Origin: Photobacterium ganghwense
Lineage (GTDB): Bacteria; Pseudomonadota; Gammaproteobacteria; Enterobacterales; Vibrionaceae
DNA: 64,000 bases
Assembly: GCF_003025595.1 (NCBI RefSeq)
Contig: NZ_PYMI01000003.1
Span: forward strand, 62,001 to 126,000
Direction: 5' to 3'
Shown: positions 60,102 to 64,000 of the stretch, piece by piece
Layout of the letters: each line of letters starts with the position of its first letter
Numbering within the stretch: the first letter of the stretch is position 1
Made by a program: the position numbers and the translations under genes
Notes under the pieces: generated by a model
The model's database searches: none
Seen by the model: only the letters and a program-made list of their open reading frames with translations
Told to the model about the DNA's origin: nothing

Positions 60102-60704
60102 ATGCGTACCAGTCAATTACTGGAGCAATTAATGGAGGCCTTACGTTGTCTGCCTGGGGTTGGCCCCAAGTCAGCACAGCGGATGGCCTTCAGTTTGTTA
60201 CAGCGAAATCGTCAGGGTGGCCTGCAACTGGCGGATGCTTTGCAAAAAGCCATGACGGAAATCGGTCACTGCCGTGATTGCCGGACGTTTACGGAAGAAG
60301 AGGTGTGCTCCATCTGTTCAAATCCGCGTCGTCAGGAAAACGGCCAAATCTGTGTTGTGGAAAGTCCGGCAGATATTCTGGCGGTCGAAGCCACCGGGCA
60401 GTTTTCCGGCCGGTATTTCGTGCTGATGGGACACCTGTCGCCGCTTGATGGCATCGGGCCATCGGATATCGGGCTGGATGTTCTGGAATTCCGGATGCAG
60501 ACCGAAACCATCAGTGAAGTGATTCTGGCAACCAACCCGACCGTAGAAGGGGAGGCGACAGCTCACTACATCGCTGAACTGTGTGGCGAGTACCAGGTTG
60601 AAGCCAGCCGCATTGCTCATGGTGTACCGGTTGGCGGTGAGCTGGAGCTGGTGGATGGCACGACCTTATCCCATTCTCTGGCCGGTCGACACAAGCTGAT
60701 CTGA
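60102..60704 (+). CDS. recR: Recombination mediator protein RecR
   Basis: A 200-residue protein that with RecFO loads RecA on gapped DNA. Helix-hairpin-helix [14 protein letters not shown] (17-30), zinc finger C57/C60/C69/C72, Toprim domain with [16 protein letters not shown] and the C-terminal Walker-B-like segment ([20 protein letters not shown]). It begins 3 bp after ybaB, and a terminator follows. Confidence 0.96.
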   Translation: MRTSQLLEQLMEALRCLPGVGPKSAQRMAFSLLQRNRQGGLQLADALQKAMTEIGHCRDCRTFTEEEVCSICSNPRRQENGQICVVESPADILAVEATGQFSGRYFVLMGHLSPLDGIGPSDIGLDVLEFRMQTETISEVILATNPTVEGEATAHYIAELCGEYQVEASRIAHGVPVGGELELVDGTTLSHSLAGRHKLI

Positions 60705-60737
60705 CGGCAGCGCAATACGTAGCGTTAGCTAACTCAA

Positions 60738-60780
60738 AAAAATACCAACTCTCGATTTAGTCGGGCGTTGGTATTTTTTT
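60738..60780 (+). terminator. Terminator after recR
   Basis: Stem AAATACCAAC (60740-60749) with GTTGGTATTT, a 17-nt loop, then a T run. It closes the dnaX-ybaB-recR unit. Confidence 0.85.
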
Positions 60781-61106
60781 ATCTTTCCGCGGCAAAAGCC
60801 CGTATTTCTTTGCGCTCAATGATGAGTTTTTAGCTGATTGAGATTTTTAGAGTCTGATTTAGTTTTTATATCACCTTAATTTCTAAGGATAACTATTTAA
60901 ATATCGTTTAAGACTGTTTTTGTTCATAACCCTTTGTTTCTATGTGTTTAATAGTCCGTGTCTCCCTAATGGCCAACACACCTTACGGGAAACATGCTGG
61001 CTGAAGTTGTGTGCTTTTTGTACCGCTTTCATCCGGCAGGTAGCAGTGAAAAATAAAAAACTGACGCCCAAAGAAGGGCTGATAGAGACAATAATTAGGA
61101 GTGAAC
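60781..61106. promoter_or_regulatory. Leader region of porin 2 with repeated TTTTTAG elements
   Basis: AT-rich promoter region. TTTTTAG occurs at 60827-60833 and 60844-60850, with TTTTTA at 60863-60868; CTGATT follows two of them. Spaced T-rich direct repeats resemble the kind of site ToxR uses upstream of ompU, but no exact TNAAA-N5-TNAAA match was confirmed. No gene is supported in this interval. Confidence 0.45.
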
Positions 61107-62147
61107 ATGAAAAAGACAGTTGTAGCAGCTGTGATCGGTTCTGTGGTTGCCAGTGCATCAGCAATGGCAGCGGAAGTATATAAATCCGATGACCTTTCAG
61201 TAAACATTTACGGTAACCTGCGTGTTCGTTACGAGACGACCGATAACGGCATCATGGGCGCTGACGACACGTTCACCGGCGAAGGGACAGAGCTGGGTCT
61301 GAACATGACCTACTTCATGCCAAACGGCCTGTACGTGAACGGTGATGTCCTTAAAGAGCTGAACATCATTCCTGAAGACGGCAACGGCTTTGATGATGAA
61401 GAATTCACGAAATTCGCTTCTGCTGCGATCGGTGGTGATTTCGGTGAATTCCGAATTGGTCGAATGTCAGCAGTGCAGGATACGCTGGCCGGTCAGTACG
61501 ATATCACCTGGGAATACGGTGGTACGGCCAACATTAAAAACGACTGGTCAGCAACAGATCGCCTGACCAACGGCGTGCAGTACAAATTTGAAAAGAACGG
61601 TTTCACTGTGATGGCTCAGTACCACACTGGCCAGGAATATGATGACCGTGATGGTGTGATCAGCGGTGACATCATCGAAATCGATCAGGCCTATGCACTG
61701 GGTGTAGCATGGGAATCAGATTTCGGTCTGGGTTTGTCCGGTACCTACACCAGCTCTGAGCGTACGGAAAAAGACAAGAACTTTGGCGATGACAAAGATG
61801 ATTCATGGACACTGAACGCCACATACGCGTGGAATAGCCTGTCACTGGCAGCGATGTACTCAGACTATGATTTTGCGGGCGATGAGCAAACCGGTGTGGG
61901 TGCGATGGTACGCTACGATTTCCCAATCGGCGTGGGCCTGTACGGTGTGTATGATTATGTTGACTACGACACCAAAGACAACACGCTGGATCAGTTCACC
62001 GTGGGTGCCGACTACTGGCTGACCAGCCAAGTGGTTTCATACATGGAATACGCTGACATGAGCTACGATGAAGAAAAAACCGCAATTGATGGCCAGAAGA
62101 TGATGGATGACAGTGCTTTCACCATCGGTATGCGTCTGTACTTCTAA
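61107..62147 (+). CDS. Gram-negative porin 2 (OmpU-like)
   Basis: A 346-residue outer-membrane porin; signal peptide KKTVVAAVIGSVVASASAMA before AEVYKSD. Mature sequence begins with VNIYGNLRVRYE, a classic first strand, and contains GGDFGEFRIGRM and the C-terminal IGMRLYF with terminal Phe. Many Asp/Glu residues suit a marine porin. ATG 61107 follows TAGGAG. It lies next to toxS-toxR and could be a ToxR target as ompU is in Vibrio cholerae (inference). It is a distant paralogue of porin 1. Confidence 0.9.
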   Translation: MKKTVVAAVIGSVVASASAMAAEVYKSDDLSVNIYGNLRVRYETTDNGIMGADDTFTGEGTELGLNMTYFMPNGLYVNGDVLKELNIIPEDGNGFDDEEFTKFASAAIGGDFGEFRIGRMSAVQDTLAGQYDITWEYGGTANIKNDWSATDRLTNGVQYKFEKNGFTVMAQYHTGQEYDDRDGVISGDIIEIDQAYALGVAWESDFGLGLSGTYTSSERTEKDKNFGDDKDDSWTLNATYAWNSLSLAAMYSDYDFAGDEQTGVGAMVRYDFPIGVGLYGVYDYVDYDTKDNTLDQFTVGADYWLTSQVVSYMEYADMSYDEEKTAIDGQKMMDDSAFTIGMRLYF

Positions 62148-62172
62148 TAATTTGTCTGTTTTGTTCATTATC

Positions 62173-62198
62173 AAGGGAAGCGTTCGCTTCCCTTTTTT
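62173..62198 (+). terminator. Terminator of porin 2
   Basis: Inverted repeat AAGGGAAGCG / CGCTTCCCTT around TT, followed by TTTT. Confidence 0.9.
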
Positions 62199-62614
62199 AT
62201 TGCCGCAAGTAACGCCAGTGTATTGATAACACAAAGCGATAGCCGTCTAGCCAACACCGATAATCTAGGTGTTGCCCACACAGTGTTCCCAAACTGGCTG
62301 GTCGAATCGAGTCAAAACCCCTGAGGCACTGAGTGTTAATCCCTCCGTGCCTGAGTCCAAGCAAGCCTAAATCCAAGCCCAAGTCCAAGCGTATGTCCTG
62401 ATACCAAGCCCAACGCTCTTTTTCCACGAACCCAGAACGCAATTACCGTGCGAACAGAAAAACAACGTCGCGGGACGAACGCTAGGTGTATGGCGACTCA
62501 GCAAGACGGAGGGGGAAAGTTAAGAACGTGAGATGTGGAGATAAAGCTGGTCTCTGCCCCCTGATAGCGTTCAGGAGGCAGGTTCAGGACGCCACTGACG
62601 GCGAGTAGCAGTGC
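62199..62614. other. Non-coding interval with RTCCAAGC repeats between porin 2 and toxS
   Basis: About 415 bp between convergent genes. RTCCAAGC occurs at 62355, 62371 and 62383, with related CCAAGC nearby, giving a Leu-Asp-Leu-Gly-rich reading on the minus strand (81-codon frame, 62197-62442) that does not look like a real protein. No family or element recognised. Confidence 0.4.
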
Positions 62615-63163
62615 TTACAGTGAGTAAAGGATCGTGGAACCAAAGCTCAGGCTGGTCAGCAGAATCGACTTGTCATTGCGGATATCAACCCGGCGACTTT
62701 GCTCGGCATCCATCCGGAAAATCTGCTTCACAATGCTCAGGTGCTTGGGTTTAAAGTCCAGGTTGTGGCCAGATGTGATATCTTTAAATTCCAATGGCTT
62801 AGTAAGTAAATACCCACCGCTGACATCCCAGTTACCGGACTCGGAAATATGCAGCGTCAGTGGTGTAGCTTCATCACTGAACAGCTTCAATACCGTGATT
62901 CGCGAGTAAGTATTGTTTGGCAGGTAAATCACATGGCTGGTCTGCTCGACCTGTCGCAGCATCCCCAGCTCTTCCAGGGTGGTGTCCTTGATGCGGCTGA
63001 CCGAGTTAGCATGCCACTCACGCGAGGTCAGCAGTTGCTCCAGCTTATAATCGCTGGAAAAGTACAGCCAACCGCTAAACAGGCAGGAAATGCCTAACAG
63101 AATAAATGCCCAATATTTTGCAGCCAGGAATTTGAGAGCTGAAGGCTTAATTGTTACTGACAT
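62615..63163 (-). CDS. toxS: Transmembrane regulatory protein ToxS
   Basis: A 182-residue partner of ToxR with one N-terminal membrane span (YWAFILLGISCLFSGWLYF) and a periplasmic beta-rich domain (LPNNTYSRITVLKLFSDE, ISESGNWDVSGGYLL) that in vibrios binds the ToxR periplasmic domain and bile acids, and protects ToxR from proteolysis. It overlaps the end of toxR by 10 bp, as in Vibrio. Minus strand; convergent with porin 2. Confidence 0.92.
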   Translation of the reverse strand: MSVTIKPSALKFLAAKYWAFILLGISCLFSGWLYFSSDYKLEQLLTSREWHANSVSRIKDTTLEELGMLRQVEQTSHVIYLPNNTYSRITVLKLFSDEATPLTLHISESGNWDVSGGYLLTKPLEFKDITSGHNLDFKPKHLSIVKQIFRMDAEQSRRVDIRNDKSILLTSLSFGSTILYSL

Positions 63164-63999
63164 AATGTGGCGTTGTCCTTGTTACTGGTCAGCAAACGCA
63201 GAGTCACGTTTTCATTGGGAATTTTGTCATTGTGTACATAGTTCAGCCATAGCTGAGAGCTTTGTCCGCCGGTTGCAATGACTTCGGTCGGCCGACGATC
63301 ACCTTGGTGATATTCCAGATAAGATTCAACGCACTGACTGATCATGGTTTCCCATTGCGATACCGAAGGGTGGTTCTGCGGTACCAGTACCGGAATACCG
63401 TCGATTTGCGTCAGCTGGGTAAACGCAGAGGATTTTTGCGGCATGATCACAGTAACGATCAGCGGCATGACGAAAGCCAGCAATAAAGCGATGATACTGG
63501 CCAGTTTCAGCCCGGCGCTGGTGTGGCTTAAGCTGCCAAAACCGGCATGGTTTTGTGCCATGTAGTGATGACTGACTGAAGCGTGGCTGGCACCTGCCGC
63601 CGTGTTAGTCTGACCGCTTGCAGAAGGCGTTGAAACGGTTACCGCGTCGTCAAGCTCAGCGACTGGCAGGCCATCCAGAATTGCTTCCGCAGGCTCCGAT
63701 TCAGAAACAGGTGGTGTCGAGTCAGACAGGGTTTCCACCGATGCAATCATCTGATAGCCGCGTTTTGGCACGGTTTTGATAAATTCAGGTGATTTGGTGG
63801 AATCTTTCAGGGCTTTTCGCAGGGTGGAAATTGCCTGGGTCAGGCTTGAGTCATCGACTTCAAATCCTTGCTCGCGCCAGACATAGTTATGTAATCGGGT
63901 GCGTGTAATGATGGCACCCGGTTCTTCCACCAACAAGCACAGTGCCCGGCTTTCATTTGTCCCAAGACGGGTGAGCTCATCCTCTTCGAGCTTGTCGAC
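63154..63999 (-). CDS. toxR: Transmembrane transcriptional regulator ToxR (5' end outside window)
   Basis: C-terminal 281 codons; the frame is open to the right edge. The winged-helix DNA-binding domain is clear (RLGTNESRALCLL, WREQGFEVDDSSLTQAISTLRKALKDSTKSPEF, VPKRGYQMIA). A long variable linker follows, then a membrane span (LKLASIIALLLAFVMPLIVTV) and a periplasmic domain with the usual two cysteines (ISQCVESY and the terminal ATLCQ). ToxR regulates outer-membrane porins and responds to bile, pressure or other envelope signals in Vibrionaceae. Upstream, outside the window, htpG is expected from gene order in relatives. Confidence 0.95.
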   Translation of the reverse strand, partial: VDKLEEDELTRLGTNESRALCLLVEEPGAIITRTRLHNYVWREQGFEVDDSSLTQAISTLRKALKDSTKSPEFIKTVPKRGYQMIASVETLSDSTPPVSESEPAEAILDGLPVAELDDAVTVSTPSASGQTNTAAGASHASVSHHYMAQNHAGFGSLSHTSAGLKLASIIALLLAFVMPLIVTVIMPQKSSAFTQLTQIDGIPVLVPQNHPSVSQWETMISQCVESYLEYHQGDRRPTEVIATGGQSSQLWLNYVHNDKIPNENVTLRLLTSNKDNATLCQ

Positions 64000-64000
64000 C

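Noticed and set aside
62197..62442. 81-codon minus-strand frame with LDLGLDLGLLGL
   Set aside because: It is produced by short RTCCAAGC repeats, overlaps the porin terminator and has no ribosome-binding site.
1..64000. CRISPR arrays, rRNA or tRNA genes, insertion sequences and integron cassettes
   Set aside because: No regularly spaced repeats, transposase motifs, integrase or structural RNA signatures were found on reading both strands.

Overview
The window looks like chromosome from a marine gammaproteobacterium of the family Vibrionaceae, most likely Photobacterium or a close relative. Evidence: a toxR-toxS pair at the right end, OmpU/OmpL-type porins, and the conserved block ybaN-apt-dnaX-ybaB-recR. 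The genus is an inference from gene content; no rRNA or tRNA gene was seen. No insertion sequence, prophage or CRISPR array was recognised.

Layout. 1-2.8 kb: the C-terminal part of an RND efflux pump and a TetR regulator. 2.9-11.1 kb: complete potassium uptake locus kdpFABC plus kdpDE. 11.3-23.9 kb: accessory genes: a polyglycine lipoprotein, an orphan phage-CII-like regulator, a MHYT hybrid kinase with an HD-GYP response regulator, a degenerate KdpD paralogue, an AraC/MFS pair and a membrane-anchored unknown. 24.2-25.6 kb: a ToxR/MarT-like membrane regulator with a FidL-like partner. 26.5-37.9 kb: a type II choline-utilisation (cut) bacterial microcompartment locus with shell genes, CoA-acylating aldehyde dehydrogenase, alcohol dehydrogenase, long-form choline trimethylamine-lyase CutC, activase CutD, phosphotransacylase, a targeted flavoprotein-like protein and a paired SMR transporter. 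38.1-40.3 kb: a GcvR-like ACT protein, then a metal-efflux CDF gene with a MarR regulator. 40.5-48.4 kb: a six-gene copper operon (Met/His/Cys-rich protein, cusC, cusB with fused CusF, cusA, cupredoxin, cueP) behind a CueR-type promoter. 48.4-53.0 kb: minus-strand operon dinG-yfcA-priC-HDAC-rsmS. 53.6-64 kb: porin, housekeeping block ybaN-apt-dnaX-ybaB-recR, second porin, toxS and toxR (cut by the window end).

How it works together. The cut genes should cleave choline to trimethylamine and acetaldehyde inside a protein shell, and convert acetaldehyde to ethanol and acetyl-CoA/acetyl-phosphate with local cofactor recycling. The copper operon covers periplasmic capture (CueP, cupredoxin, CusF domain) and export across both membranes (CusCBA). 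KdpDE should control kdpFABC through a TTTACG-N5-TTTACG direct repeat at 2918-2934. The same repeat lies in front of the degenerate KdpD paralogue at 19933, which suggests it belongs to the Kdp regulon. ToxR lies beside a porin of the kind it controls in other vibrios.

Least explained and most worth following: the KdpE-boxed degenerate KdpD paralogue, the ToxR-like/FidL-like pair beside the choline locus, a programmed-frameshift signal in dnaX, and the unidentified first gene of the copper operon.
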